64,000 nucleotides of DNA from Lantana camara (lineage: Eukaryota; Streptophyta; Magnoliopsida; Lamiales; Verbenaceae), in contig CM074855.1 of the NCBI GenBank assembly GCA_037501455.1, positions 56,427,001-56,491,000 of the forward strand, written 5' to 3'. The notes beneath the pieces were generated by a model. The model was not told the origin of the DNA and ran no database searches. It saw only the letters and a program-made list of their open reading frames with translations. The position numbers and the translations under genes were made by a program. Positions 8,753-22,101 of the stretch are shown here, piece after piece (positions within the stretch are counted from its first letter, which is position 1; every line of letters starts with the position of its first letter).

Positions 8753-11700
8753 TGTAACGCCCCCACCCGTACTGGAACAAGAGGAGAGCGGCGTCTCAAC
8801 CCCCGCACTGAAGCACCTCTCAAGTAATGGTGTGAGCCATCACTCAAGAAATACTCCAGCAAACGGCTGTCTATCTCAGAACTATGCATGTACAACGATG
8901 TGGCTATGCAGCGGAAAATCAGAGTATTTTAAAACTTTTCAAAACATGTGCGTGATGGCATGTAACAAGCAAGAACATATCGATCGTGTAAGAGAGACTC
9001 GGCATATCAGAACATGTAACATATTCACATACAAATACCGATACAGCAGAGTTCAAAATATCGGTAACAGAGTACCAGAAAGAGTATAACAAAGATACTC
9101 AAGTATTCAGAAACATAAAGTAATGCAGCCATAAAACATATGCAGGACACCAAAGAAAGTAATACTAAGTCCTGACTGAAACAAAAATGACAATCTAGAG
9201 CTTCAAGATACCTCTAGACTGCGGCTGCAAGACCTGAAACCACGAGGCAAAAAAACGGGAGAGGTATTAGTCAAAAGGACTAAGTGAGGGAATACTTTAA
9301 AGAAAGTACTGAGTGATAAAGAATTTGAAGTATAATTCAAAACTATTAAATGCAATGCTTTAAAGAAGAACTCGAAACAAGTTCGATTGATAAAACTCTT
9401 TAAATGTGATGCTGTAAAAGAATGCACATTATAAAACATTTTCATGAATGCTATCACATGCGCACACATATGTTGTTGATGGTTTATAGTTCTTTCATAA
9501 AACGGGATCCGGGTAAAGTGAACTTTTTCAAGTATGAACCATCCTATATGAAACAGTTTTCCCGCAAGCTAGGCTCCTCCAACCTTACTCCAGAAAACAT
9601 GATTTCGTAGAGTATCGGACCGAGGTCAACAATAACTCCACACACAATAGAGTATCAGACCAAGGTCAACAATACCCCACTAACGCATACAAACATGCAC
9701 CATCCTCCACTGGTTGTCACTTCGGGTAGCTAGCCCTAGGCGACCTGTAAACATGTAATGGGAACAGATTTGCTATCCGTTCCCAGACAGATTGTCCTGA
9801 CTTAACAAACCTCCTGTTAAAAGTCGGTGTCAATTGTCTAAGTGTGGCGGCCGGTATTGGTGATGTCGTTGGCACTCACCTCCCGAGCATCACCTCCACA
9901 TATAACTATCGGGCCCAAACTGTAAACTGTATGCTTGCATTTAAGATTAGCAGTGACCAGCGTACCACTCTAGTATGCTAACTATAACATGTGAAACTGT
10001 AACTGTAACATATGATGTTGTCTATGAAACATATGATTCTGTCTGTAAAACATATGATTCTGTCTGTAAAACATATGCAACTGTACTTTGAAAACATATG
10101 CAGATCAGGTAACTGTCTTTGAACAAGATTGCAGAACTTTGGAAAACATGTGCTGTAGATCAAGGTATACTATTAAAGTATGAATGATCCTTTCAAAAGA
10201 ATGTCCCGATAAAAGGGATAGTTCAAAACGAGGTTTAGCTTTGAATTTCAAAACATATGATACGATAGTATAATCGTGGTTCCAGTTGGAAAACATTTAT
10301 AACTTCACCTCACCTATAGTAACAAAAGGTAGGTAGACAAATTATGCGGTGCCCTGGGGATCCCAGTGCTCAACTTTAACTCCTGTAGGTGGTGTACTAG
10401 AGTGAGCTTAAGAACTAAGACCCACTACTAACCAAGATGCATATGAAATGCACGAAACAATGAACAAGGATCATATAAAGAACATGTAACACAAGAGAGT
10501 AATACCATTTAAGGTATTCAAGAAAGGTAACACACAAAGGAATACGTCAAAGTGAGTTACTCTTAACGTGAGACTATGATGTTACTATAACCGAGTAAGC
10601 TTTAGTCAACTTATGAATCCTATCGCAAACCTTAAGTTATAAAAGAAGTCCACGAAAGAAAACACATTTTGAAAACACATTTTAGACCCTGGATATTGAA
10701 ACCTAGGTGCAAATGTCTATTACGAAAGCACAAGTTTTATTTCACTTTTACTATTCAAAAGTACTATTCAAGATTACTATTCCAGATTACTATTCACAGG
10801 TTACTATTCACATATCGGGTCAAAGGGTCGGGTCAAACCCTTACTATACACACACACCCACACACACGGTACACACACACACACGGCATGCACACACACA
10901 CACATCCTAATTAAATTATGATCTTGATTGTAACCTATAGTTTCAAGTTCATGTTAATATAATCAAGTGTGATCTAGGTTAAAGGTATAACCTATGGTTA
11001 AGAGATCCAATTAAGGCATAAGATCAAGTTATGAAACACTATTCTAACTTAGGTTATAACATGTGACATTATTAAAGTGTATAACATATGATCAAGGCAC
11101 TAATCCATTAATCCATATCATATCATAAGCTCAATTCATAATTCAAGAATCATATAACAATGTGACAACATGTCACAACATATATCATATCATATCATAT
11201 ACCTTTAGGCATGTAACATGTAACAATTTAATTCCAATATCAACATGTAACAAGTTGTGACATAATTAATTGAAATCACTATTCCATTAGCTAGCATGCA
11301 TGAACATAATTCAAATTCCTTAATCATGCATCAATTCTCATAATATAACAACCATATCACATGATCATAGCATATACTAGGGTAATTCATAACATATTCA
11401 AGCATATACTAAACAATTAAAACATATAAACAACTATTCAAACATATCATGAAAACCATATAATAAATGCATAAAATAAAATCCTATATGACTTAGGGAA
11501 GACCCTAAGACCCAACCTAAACATAATATAAACATACCATAACATAAAAACATAAACTAACTAAACATAACATAAACTAAAGCATAAAAAAAATAAAACA
11601 AACCTAGCTCTAATGGGGGGGAAGGCCGACGGTAAGAGGGGGAGGAGAGGGAGAGAAAGGGTGTTGTTAACACAACATTGAGCAAGGAATGAAATGCCTC

Positions 11701-12786
11701 TTGGCCTCTATTTATAGTTGAAGAGAAGCCCCTCACCTTGGAAATAAAATGTGGAGAAGGGTATGAGAGCAAAATGGGATAGCTTCTCTTGGAAGCTTTA
11801 GGCTTATGAAGCTAAAAATGGGGCTGCTGGGGGTATTTCTGTAATTTCGTTGCCCAAGACTCGAGTATAAGTGGCTGGAAGTGTAACCATTCCGACGACA
11901 AGAAAATTATCTTCGAAACGCATATTTATTCGTCGAAATCGGATTTACCGTTTGAAAGATACATTAATTTTAGTGAATAAAAGTTTTGAGCTCGAAACTC
12001 AACACGAGTGAAAAATGACTTTCTAGAATGATTTTCAAGTCCGGATTGTTTCCAAAATCCAACAAATAAATCGAGAAGCGTTTTGAGTCCAAAATCGACT
12101 ATAAAACGTTTTACCGTTAAAAAGTTGAAAACGTAGAGTGAATAGTGAATTCTTACGTACGAACGTACGCTTCAAAATTTCAAGCTAGGGTTTGAACCAA
12201 GAGTTGTAAAACATCTCAAAAATCTTGAAATAGCTCAAGTAGTGCAAATCTGAAGAGAAAACATTTTCCGAATGAAAACCGTTCGTAGAAGGAATAGTGA
12301 ACTAGGGTTTTCGAAAACATTTTCAATAAAACAAAGTTCCAGAATAGATTGCCAAGCCAAGAATGATTTTAACAGACTCGTCTCGACTCAAAGATCGATT
12401 CGACTGTAAACGTGGGTAGAAAAGGCATCAGAATCAAAAGCTCATTTGGATGAATAGTAACTTTAGTCGATAAGTTCCAAAAATACCCTTATGGTTCAAG
12501 AAAGACTTTCTGAGCTCGGGAAACAAGTTCAAACGATTGGGAAACATGTGTGATGAACCTCTAGGGTTCGAGTAGCAACATGAACAAGGTAGACTCGGGT
12601 TATGAATAGTAAACTGTATCAAAGGTCAAGAATTCCCCCTTAAAACATGTCAGATCATATACGAGCACAAAGTTCATGTAAGAATGCAAAGCATAATGAT
12701 TCAAAAAGTTGGATCACGGTCTATAAACGCTTTACCAATGCCCTTAACTTACTGTTTTCATCCAGGCCCTGTTTTGGGCTGTTACA
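8753..12786 (-). repeat. E1 3' LTR (reversed)
   Basis: On the minus strand it runs from TGTAACAGCCC at 12786 to GTTACA at 8753, 4034 bp, homologous to the E2 LTRs. It contains a TATA box at 11707-11716, a TTAGTC/GACTAA hairpin at 9267-9283, a (CA)n microsatellite (about 10848-10903), ACTATTCAC-type repeats (10760-10815) and two copies of the CGGACCRAGGTCAACAAT unit near 9610-9680. No credible ORF beyond the end of pol. Confidence 0.88.
11707..11716 (-). promoter_or_regulatory. TATA box of E1 LTR
   Basis: CTATAAATAG on the minus strand, at the position matching the TATA boxes of the E2 LTRs (17354, 27748). Confidence 0.65.
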
Positions 12787-12822
12787 ATCACCCCTCCTTA
12801 AAGAGAATCTGTCCTCGGATTC
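12787..12822 (-). other. E1 polypurine tract and preceding hairpin
   Basis: On the minus strand GAATCCG-AGGA-CAGATTC (12822-12805) precedes TTTAAGGAGGGGTGAT (to 12787), the plus-strand primer tract next to the LTR. The hairpin has one mismatch here; the E2, B and C versions are fully paired. Confidence 0.75.
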
Positions 12823-15800
12823 TTCCGCTGTAACCGCAAATAACTCAGGGTGATGCTTCTGCATTTTCTCTTCTGTCTCCCAGGTTGCCTCTTCTGTCCC
12901 ATGTCCCTTCCAAAGGACTTTAACCAAAGGAATCTTCCTATTCCTCAGCTCTTGAAACTTCCTATCTAGAATCTTAGCGGGCTTCAAAACATAAGTCAGA
13001 TCCGGTTCTAACGGTATCTCCTCTACTGGCACAACCTCTGTCTCATCTGGGAAACACTTGCGAAGCTGAGATACATGAAATACGTTGTGGATTCCTGTTA
13101 GACCTGCAGGCAAATCCAATCTATAAGCAGTCGGTCCGACTCTTTCCAGTATCTCATACGGTCCAACATATCTCGGGTTTAACTTTCCTCCTTTCCCAAT
13201 TCGGGAAAACCATTTTCTTGGCGATGCCTTCAGAAATACCTTGTCGCCCACTGCGAATTCCAAATCCCTTCTTCGTCGATCAGCATAACTCTTCTGCCTG
13301 TCCTGGGCAGCTTTCATTCTCTGGCGAATGATCTGAATCTTTTCCGTCGCTTCTCTTATCCATTTAGCAGAATTCACTCTAATTGGTCCTTCCTCAGTAC
13401 ATCTTGCTTCATCCAAATCCCAGTATAATGGGGATCTACATTTCCTTCCATACAGAGCTTCATATGGAGCAAATTTAATAGAAGCTTGATAACTATTGTT
13501 GTATGCAAACTCCACAAGAGGTAAACACTCTTTCCAACTTTCCTGGAAGTCCAAAGCGTAAGCTCTTAGCATATCTTCCAAGTACATAATCATCCTTTCT
13601 GATTGTCCATCCGTCTGAGGATGCGCTGTAGTACTGAAGTTCAACTTTGTTCCCATCAAAGTCTGAATTTCTTTCCACAAGTGCGACGTGAATTTCGGAT
13701 CTCTGTCCGAGACTATACTGTTCGGGACTCCATGTAATCTGACAATCTCTTGCTTATACAGCTTTGCCAACGTGCTGACCTTATCTGTTGTCTTTACTGG
13801 CAAAAAGTGTGCTGACTTTGTCAATCGATCAATGATCACCCACATACTATCTTGTCTTCCTCTGACTTTGGGTAATCTAGTGACAAAATCCATCGTGATT
13901 TGCTCTCATTTCCATGTTGGAATCGGTAATGGTTGCAACTTCCCACTCGGCTTCTGGTGCTCAGCTTTAACTTTCTGACAAGTTAAGCACTTCTTGACAT
14001 AGTTGGCTATGTCTCTCTTCATTCCGTTCCACCAGAAATGCGTCTTAACATCTTGATACATCTTAGTGCCTCCTGGATGTATCGTGTACTTAGTCTTGTG
14101 CGCTTCGTCGAGAATCTCTTTCCTCAAAACAGTTGGTACGCATACTCGACCTTTGTACCTCAATATTCCATGTTCATCAACCTTGAACTTAGTCTCATCA
14201 TCTCTCTCCTTAGATTCGAGACATTTCTTGATCCACTCGTCGTTCTTCTGTGCTTCCAACACTTGCTCTTTCAGCAGTGATATCATCACAACGTCCGCAA
14301 CTCGAGCTTTAGTTATCACCTCCATTCTTTCTCTTTTATCAGTCTCGGGGTTGGCAGAAATCTATGCCAAATGAACTTTCCTGCTTAGGGAATCGGCTAC
14401 CAGATTCGCCTTTCCTGGATGGTACTGAATAATGCAATCATAGTCCTCCAGAAATTCCATCCATCTCCTCTGTCGCATATTCAACTCCTTCTGAGTGAAT
14501 AGATATCGCAGGCTCTTATGATTAGTAAAGATCTCAAACGTAACTCCTTACAGGTAATGCCTCCACTTTCCAAGAGCAAAAATTATCGCTGCAAATTCCA
14601 AATCATATGTCGGATAGTTAACTTCATGCGTTTTGAGTTTCCTTGATGCATACGCAATCACCTTTCCATTCTGCATCAAAACTCCTCTTAATCCTTCTTT
14701 CGAAGCATCGGTGTAAACAGTGTAACCTTCTTTTCCTTCTGGTAACGCTAACACGGGTGCAGTTGTTAGCATCTCCTTCAACCTTTGAAAACTTTGCTCA
14801 CACTTCTCAGTCCATTCAAACTTCCCTTCTTTCTTTGTCAACTTAGTGAGAGGTGTAGCTATCTTCGAGAAATCTTTGACAAACCTTCGGTAGTAACCAG
14901 CTAATCCCAGAAAACTTCTCATTTCTGAAGGATTCTTCGGTGACTTCCAATCCATGATTGTTTCGATCTTCGAGGGATCTACTTCGATTCCAGATCCTGA
15001 TATGATGTGTCCGAGAAACGTAACTCTCTCAAGCCAGAACTCACATTTGCAGAACTTTGCATATAGCTTGTGATCCAGCAAAGTGCGTAACACGATTCGA
15101 AGATGTTCAGCATGTTCCTCCGGTGTCTTCAAAAATACCAAAATATCATCGATGAAGATTACTACAAACTTGTCGAGAAACGGCTTGAATATACGGTGCA
15201 TCATATCCATGAATGCAGCTGGTGCGTTCGTCAAACCAAACGGCATTACTACAAACTCAAAATGTCCGTATCGGCTGTTGAAAGCAGTCTTCAGAATATC
15301 TGCTTCCCTGATCTTCAATTGATAATATCCTTGTCTTAGATCTAACTTAGAGTAGACCTTCGATCCTTGAAGTATATCGAACAGCTCTAAAATATGAGGG
15401 AGAGGATACTTATTCTTGATTGTCATCCTGTTCAGCTCCCGATAGTCAATGCATAAACGTAATGATCCATCCTTCTTCTTAACGAAAAGAACAGGCGCTC
15501 CCCACGACGACGTGCTCGGTCGAACATATCCAGACTCAATCAGTTCATCCAATTGCTTCCTCAGTTCTTCCAATTCAGCTGGAGCCATTCTGTAAGGTGA
15601 CTTTGAGTACGGCTCAGCTCCTGATATCGTCTCGATCGTAAACTCCAATTCTCGGTCAGGAGGTAACGAATCCAAATGCTCAGGAAACACATCTAGGAAC
15701 TCGTTCACCACTTCCACTTCTTCGATCTTAAGTTGATCTCTCGGTCTATTCAAAAGATAAGCCACAAATCCACTAGCTCCTTTCTAAATCAACTTCTTAG

Positions 15801-16284
15801 CTTCCATCGGAGAAATTACTGACAACTTCTCAACTTTCCCTTTTGAAGTCCCACTTTCATCTTCTTCCAAGATGATCTCTTTCTTGTAACAATCCAACTT
15901 AGCTCGGTACTTAGACAACCAATCCATACCAAGTATAACATCGTATCTTGTCATCGGCAACTCAATAAGATTCGTCGGGTAACAACGGGTACCAATACAT
16001 ATAGGGCAGTGTTTATATACTTGATCCGTAACAAGGCAAGTTCCCAAAGGAGAACTCACTTCAAATTTATATGGCAAGTATTCAAGTGGAAACTGTAAAT
16101 GCACACATAATTTAGATGCAACAAATGAATGCGTAGCACCAGGGTCATACAAGACCTTAACTGGCATTTTAAGAATGTGCACAATACCTTCCACAACAGA
16201 CGAAGGATCAACCTCCTCCTTACCATCCAAAGCATAAGCTCTGCCTTTGACCACCGGTTTGTTCGTCGTACCCACCACCCCTTT
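12787..16284 (-). pseudogene. E1 pol: protease, RT, RNase H, integrase, chromodomain; four stops
   Basis: One minus-strand frame runs from 16278 to 12721 with no frameshift but four nonsense codons (15784-15786, 14548-14550, 14362-14364, 13906-13908). Order: aspartic protease with LYDPGATHSF (the Ser of DSG is Pro, as in many plant chromoviruses) and [11 protein letters not shown] with [11 protein letters not shown] and FIDDILVF (near 15155); RNase H with YTDASKEG; integrase with the CLTCQK zinc end, [17 protein letters not shown] and DGQSERM giving the D,D,E triad; GPY/F motif RYVGPYEI; and a chromodomain-like tail ending HPELF. The tail and RT style fit the Tekay/Del clade. The last codons run through the polypurine tract into the LTR. 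The N-terminal side is cut by E2. Confidence 0.93.
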
Positions 16285-17353
16285 TGTAACAGCCCAAAAC
16301 AGGGCCTGGATGAAAACAGTAAGTTAAGGCAGTGGTAAAGCGTTTATAGACCGTGATCCAACTTTTTGAATCATCATGCATTGCATTATTACATGAACTT
16401 TGTGCTCGTATATGATCTGACATGTTTTAAGAGGGAATTCTTGACCTTTGATACGGTATACTATTCATAACCCGAGCCTACCTTGTTCATATTGCTACTC
16501 GAACCCTAGAGGTTCATCACATATGTTTTCCAATTGTTTCAACTTGTTTCCCGAACCCAGAGAGTCTTTCTTAAACCATAAGGGTATTTTTGGAACTTAC
16601 CGACCAAAGTTACTATTCATCAGAAAATGAGCTTTTGATTCTGATACCTTTTCCTACTCAAGTTACAGTCGAATCGATCCTTGAGTCGAGACGAGTCTTT
16701 TGATATTATTCTTGGCTTGGAAATCTATTCCGGAACTTTGTTTTATTGAAAATGTTTTCGAAAACCGTAGTTCACTATTTCTTCTACGAACGGTTTTCAT
16801 TCGGAAAATGTTTTCTCTTCGGATTTGCATTACTTGAGCTATTTCAAGATTTTTGAGATGTTTTACAACTCTTGATTCAAACCCTAGCTTGAAATTTTGA
16901 AGCGTACGTTCGTACGTAAGAATTCACTATTCACTCTACTTTTTCAACTTTTTAACGGTAAAACGTTTTATAGTCGATTTTGGACTCAAAACGCTTGTCG
17001 ATTTATTTCTTGAATTTTGGAAACAATCCGGACTTGAAAATCATTCTAGAAAGTCGTTTTTCACTCATGTCGAGTTTCGAGCTCAAAACTTTTATTCACT
17101 AAAGCTAATGTATCTTTCAAACGGTAAATCCGATTTCGACGAATGAATATGCGTTTCGAAGCTAATTTTCTTGCCGTCGGAATGGTTATAGTTCCAGCCA
17201 CTTATCCTCGAGTCTTGGGGGACGAAATTACAGAAATACCCCCAGCAGTCCCATTTTAGCTTCATATGCCTAAAGCTTCCAAGAGAAGCTATCCCATTTC
17301 GCTCTCATACCTTCTCCACATTTTATCTCCAAGGTGAGGGGCTTCTCTTCAAT

Positions 17354-17362
17354 TATAAATAG
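17354..17362 (+). promoter_or_regulatory. TATA box of E2 5' LTR
   Basis: TATAAATAG about 1.07 kb into the LTR, in a GC-richer context followed by GAGGGCTC. It is conserved in all three E LTRs and would drive the element's genomic RNA. Confidence 0.7.
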
Positions 17363-18157
17363 AGGGCTCATGGCATTTCATTCCTTGCTCAAAGTCTTGT
17401 GTTAACAAGCACTCCTCTCTCCCTCCTTTCCCTCTTGGTCGTCGGCCTCCCCTCCCCTTTGCTAGGTTAGTTGCTTTATTTTTATGTTATGTTAGTTTAG
17501 TTTATGTTTTTATGTTATGGTATGTTTATATTATGCTTAGGTTTGGTCTTAGGGTCTTCCCTAAGCCATATAGGATTTTATTTTATGCATTTATTATATA
17601 GTTTTCATGATATGTTTGTGTAGTTGTTTATATGTTTTAATTGTTTAGTATATGCTTGAATATGTTATGAATTGCTCTAGTATATGCTTTGATCGTGTGA
17701 TATGATTGTTATATTATGAGAATTGATGCATGATTATGGAATTTGAATTATATTCATGCATGTTTGCTAATGGAATAGTGATTTACAATTAATTATGTCA
17801 CAACTTGTTACATGTTGGTATTGAATTAAATTGTTACATGTTACATGCCTAAAGGTTCATGATATATGATATGATATGATAAATGTTGTGACATGTTGTC
17901 ACATTGTTATATGACTCTTGAATTATGAATTGAGCTTATGATGATATGGATTAATGGAATAGTGTCTTGATCATATGTTATACACTTTAATAGTGTCACA
18001 TGTTATAACCTAAGATAGAATAGTGTTTCATAACTTGATCTTATGCCTTAATTGGATCTCTTAACTCTAGGTTATACCTTTAACCTAGATCACACTTGAT
18101 TATATTAACATGAACTTGAAACTATAGGTTATAATCAAGATCATAATTTAATTAGGG

Positions 18158-18350
18158 TGTGTTTGTGTGTGTGTGTGCATGCCGTGTGTGTGTGTGTGTT
18201 CGTGCATGGTGTGTGTGTGTACCGTGTGTGTGTGGGTGTGTGTATAGTAAGGGTTTGACCCGACCCTTTGACCCGACATGTGAATAGTAACCTGTGAATA
18301 GTAATCGTGAATAGTAATCTTGAATAGTGCTTTTGAATAGTAAAAATGAA
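18158..18350 (+). repeat. (GT)n microsatellite and GTGAATAGTAA tandem repeats
   Basis: A broken (GT)n run to 18243 is followed after a short spacer by five imperfect copies of an 11-bp unit near GTGAATAGTAA (about 18280-18345). The same block is in the E2 3' LTR (28552-28740) and, reversed, in E1 (10740-10905). Short ORFs here read as Thr-His repeats and are artefacts. Confidence 0.8.
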
Positions 18351-19419
18351 TTAAAACTTGTGCTTTCTTAATAGACATTTGCACCTAGGGATTCCATATC
18401 CAGGGTCTAAAATGTGTTTTCAAAATGTTTTTTCTTTCGTGGACTTGTTTCTTAACCTAAGGTTTGCGGTAGGATTCATAATTTGACTAAAGCTTACTCG
18501 GTTATAGTAAGATCATTATCAAACATTAAGAGTAACTCACTTTGACATATTCCTTTGTGTGTTACCTCTCTTGAATACCTTAAACGGTATTACTCTCTTG
18601 TGTTACATGTTCTTTACATGTTCCTTGTTCATTGTTTCATGCATTTCATATGCATCTTGGTCAGTAGTGGGTCTTAGTTCTTAAGTTCACTCCAGTACAC
18701 CACCTACAGGAGTTAAAGTTGAGCATTGGGATCCCCAGGGCACCGCATAATCTGTCTACCTGCCTCTTGTTACTATTAGGTGAGGTGAAGTTAAATGTTT
18801 TCCAACTGGAACCACGATTATATTATCGTATCATATGTTTTGAAATTCAAAGCTAAACCTCGTTTTGAACTATCCCTTTTATCGGGACATTCTCTTGAAA
18901 GGATCATTCATACTTTAATAGTATACCTTGATCAACAGCACATGTTTTCCAAAGTTCTGCATTCTTGTTCAAAGACAGTTACATGTTTTGCATATGTTTT
19001 CAAAGTACAGTTTACAGACAGTTTCATATGTTTTACAGACAGAATCACAGTTTACAGACAGAATCATATGTTTTCAGACAGCATCATATGTTACAGTTAT
19101 AGTTTCACATGTTATAGTTAGCATACTGGAGTGATACTCTGGTCACTGCTAATCTTAAATGCAAGCATACAGTTTACAGTTTGGGCCCGGCGGTTATGTG
19201 TGGAGGTGATGCTCGGGAGGTGAGCGCCAACGACATCACCAATACCGGCCGCTACACTTAGACAATTGACACAGACTTTTAACAGGAGGTTTGTTAAGTC
19301 ACGACAATCTGTCTGGGAACGGACAGCAAATCTGTTCCCATTTACATGTTTACAGGTCGCCTAGGGCTAGCTACCCGAAGTGACAACCGGTGGAGGATGG
19401 TGCATGTTTGTATGCGTTG

Positions 19420-19542
19420 GTAAGAGTTGTTGTTGACCTTGGTCCGATGGTCTACTAGGTGCGGAGTTGTTGTTGACCTTGGTCCGATGCTCTACTAAAC
19501 GTGGAATTATCGCTGATCCTGGTCCGATGCTCTACCGAATCA
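19420..19542 (+). repeat. tandem CTTGGTCCGATG units
   Basis: Three units of about 40 bp, each with a TTGAYCYTGGTCCGATG core followed by STCTAC. The E2 3' LTR has four (29683-29836) and E1 has two, so copy number varies among E LTRs. Confidence 0.8.
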
Positions 19543-20410
19543 TGTTTTTCTGGAGTAAGGATGGAGGAGCCTAGCTTGTGGGCAAAATTCTGTTTCATAA
19601 AGGATGGTTCATATCTGGAAAAGTTCACTTTACCCTTGTCCCGTTTTATGAAAGAACTATGAACCATCAACAGCATATGTGTGCGCGTGTGATAGCATTC
19701 ATGAAAGTGTTTTAAAACGTGCATACTTTTACAGCATTGCATTCAAACAGTTTTATTAACTGAACTTGTTTCAAGTTCTTCATTAAAGCATTGCATTAAC
19801 AGTTCTGAACTTTACTTCAAGTTCTTTAATTCAGTACTTTCTTTAAAGTATTCCCTCACTTAGTCCTTTTGACTAACACCTCTCCCATTTTCTTACCTCG
19901 TGGTTTCAGGTCTTGCAGCCGCAGTCTAGAGGTATCTTGAAGCTCTAGATTGTTATTTTTGTTTCAGTCAGGACTTAGTATTACTTCCTTTTGTGTCCTG
20001 CATATGTTTTATGGCTACATCACTTTATGTTTCTGTATATGTTTCTTAATACTTGAGTATCTTTGTTATACTCTTTCTGCTACTCTATTATCGATATTTT
20101 GAACTCTGCTATATCGGTACTTATATGTGAATATGTTACATGTTCTGATATGCCGAGTCTCTCTTGCACGATCAATATGTTCTTGCTTGTTAAATGCCAT
20201 CACGCACATGTTTTGAAAAGTTTTAAAATACTCTGATTTTCCGCTGCTTAGCCACATCGTTGTACATGTATAGTTCTGAGATAGACAGCCGTTCACTGGA
20301 GTATTTCTTGAGTGATGGCTCACACCATTACTTTAGAGGTGCTTCAGTGCGGCGGTTGAGACGCCGCTCTCCTCTTGTTCTGTTACGGGTGGGGGCGTTA
20401 CAGCCCGAGG

Positions 20411-20422
20411 TGGTATCAGAGC
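20411..20422 (+). other. E2 primer binding site (initiator tRNA-Met)
   Basis: TGGTATCAGAGC, complementary to the 3' end of plant initiator tRNA-Met, lies 8 bp after the 5' LTR. It primes minus-strand DNA synthesis. Confidence 0.9.
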
Positions 20423-20589
20423 ATCGGGTTAAGTAAGAAGAGACTTAACCTAGATTGCTCTCATGTTGCATCATGGATTGTTCACGCATTGCATCCGGGA
20501 TCATTCTCATAATGCATCGAGACAGGATATTTGGGGATTGCATGGTTCTCTTATCTAGATTTCATATATGTGGTATCTTCTGTATAGCT

Positions 20590-21271
20590 ATGGCAGTTCA
20601 GCCACACCAGGATCCTAATCAGCAGATGGATGAGGCTTTCTTTGAGCAGTTTGAGGCCCCGCGTACTGTGGCAGTTTCTCGCCGTGGAGGCACTCGTTTC
20701 TATACCTTGGCGCAGGTCTAGGAACAGTGGCAGGCCTGGGTATTCCTATCCTAATAGAGTTGTGCACTATCTCGAGTCTGAGAGAGATGGTTACTTTCAG
20801 GAGTATCAGAGGAACCGTGAAGTCAGGTTGGAGTCTATGCGCCATAAGGATCAGTCACTGTAGTACCAGATTGATAGGGACATCGCTCGTGAGCATGTTG
20901 CAGAGATGACTCATATTGCTGATCAGAGGGCTGCTCGTATTGCTGAGCTGGAGGCAGATCTTATGCAGATGACTATCAATCGCGACACCTCTATGGAGCG
21001 TCACCAGCACTACCGTGCCCGCATGAGAGCTCGCCTGTATGATACCTATCATTTATCCGATGAGCAGGCAATTGAGGAGGTCGAGGGTCAGGATGTCAGT
21101 CAGGCCTCTCAGGAGACCGAGCCTATGCAGGATCAGTCTGATGGAGGCGATGGAGGGTCTGATGATGATGATGATGGCGGAGATGAGCCAGCAGGACACG
21201 GACAGGGTGAGGTCGTTGCCGTTTTTGATGACACCACCAGGGGTTCTTTGGACCACAGTTATCAGGGTTGA
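20590..21271 (+). pseudogene. E2 extra ORF upstream of gag, unknown function, broken
   Basis: A sense-strand frame sits between primer site and gag and is conserved in E1 (41110-41790). It starts at the ATG of MAVQPHQDPNQQMDEAFFEQF; an in-frame ATG at 20473 would add 39 residues. The protein of about 226 residues has a Glu/Arg/Gln-rich middle likely to form a coiled coil (ESERDGYFQEYQRNRE, then RDIAREH and RIAELEADL) and an acidic tail (GGSDDDDDGGDE) ending SYQG. In E2 it is broken by a one-base insertion near 20713 and by TAG at 20861-20863 (CAG in E1). I recognise no family: no zinc knuckle, membrane segment or catalytic motif is evident. Keeping the same frame in two copies suggests it was once a real protein. 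Confidence 0.6.
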
Positions 21272-22101
21272 TTGCTGATGGGAGATTTCTGTATATAGTA
21301 CTGATGCATATATATCAATCTATGGATGTCGGACGTATAGCCGAGACAGTTCAGGACTGACTTTTGGATGAAGGGATGTATAGCTTTGGTAGATGATCCC
21401 CGACTTTTGGCACCACGGGTGACGGTTTAGATGACTTGGTACCTACTAGGTTATTTTCAGCAGGGTTGGACGGATTGGTAAGGCCTGTAAGGGAGTCAAC
21501 TCGATAGTATCGGGTCCTCCCCATTTTGAATTAATACTGTTAACATGTGGCCTGTAGTAAATTTTACCAAACCTTGCACAGTTATAACACTTTCGGCTTT
21601 ATGTGGGATATCTGTTTACTGCTTTCCATAACTGTCATTGCATGAGTCTTAGAGTTGCTTCAAGATACCATTAGGACCGTTGATAGGAACATGCCATTTC
21701 AATTATTGTTAGCATGCTATTATTCTTGATATGTTGGATATGCTTCTGGATATGTTGATCATACTTCTAATCATGTTACAATTCTTGTTGTTATGACAGT
21801 ACACGTTCTATTCCCGTTTTACATGTTGATCATGTTTTGGGATATGTTATACATGTTTCTGATATGTTGATATGTTACCCGAGCTTCTGTTCTCGTTTAT
21901 ATGTTGTCTGACAATTGTTTCTGATTATATGATATGTTTGAAGATCTTGAATCTTTGCTGACATGTTGTTATGGGAATGTATTGTTCTCATACTTATGTG
22001 TGACTACGTGATAATGTGAATACGTGGTTACGGATTCTGTGAATCATTATATGTCATGCATCGAATATATGTATCTGAATGCTTATGAATTCAGTAACAA
22101 C
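21272..22101 (+). other. E2 spacer between extra ORF and gag
   Basis: About 830 bp without a convincing ORF. The second half has loosely repeated ATGTTGATCATGTTTT and GATATGTT phrases. The E1 counterpart is 40300-41109. It may be untranslated leader. Confidence 0.6.

Larger units (their letters stand above)
16285..20402 (+). repeat. E2 5' LTR
   Basis: 4118 bp from TGTAACAGCCC to GCGTTACA. Contents in order: TATA box (17354-17362), a donor-like CTAG/GTTAGT near 17465, (GT)n microsatellite (about 18160-18243), GTGAATAGTAA repeats (18280-18350), donor-like TTAG/GTGAGG at 18776-18785, ACAGTTTACAGACAG repeats (about 18960-19110), the GGTGATG/CATCACC inverted repeat (19205-19240), three tandem CTTGGTCCGATG units (about 19420-19540), the TTAGTC/GACTAA hairpin (19860-19876) and an acceptor-like GGTTTCAGG near 19908. 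Confidence 0.92.

Noticed and set aside
18148..18384. Thr-His repeat ORFs (also at 10669-10914 and 28542-28778)
   Set aside because: Translations of the (GT)n/(CA)n microsatellite.
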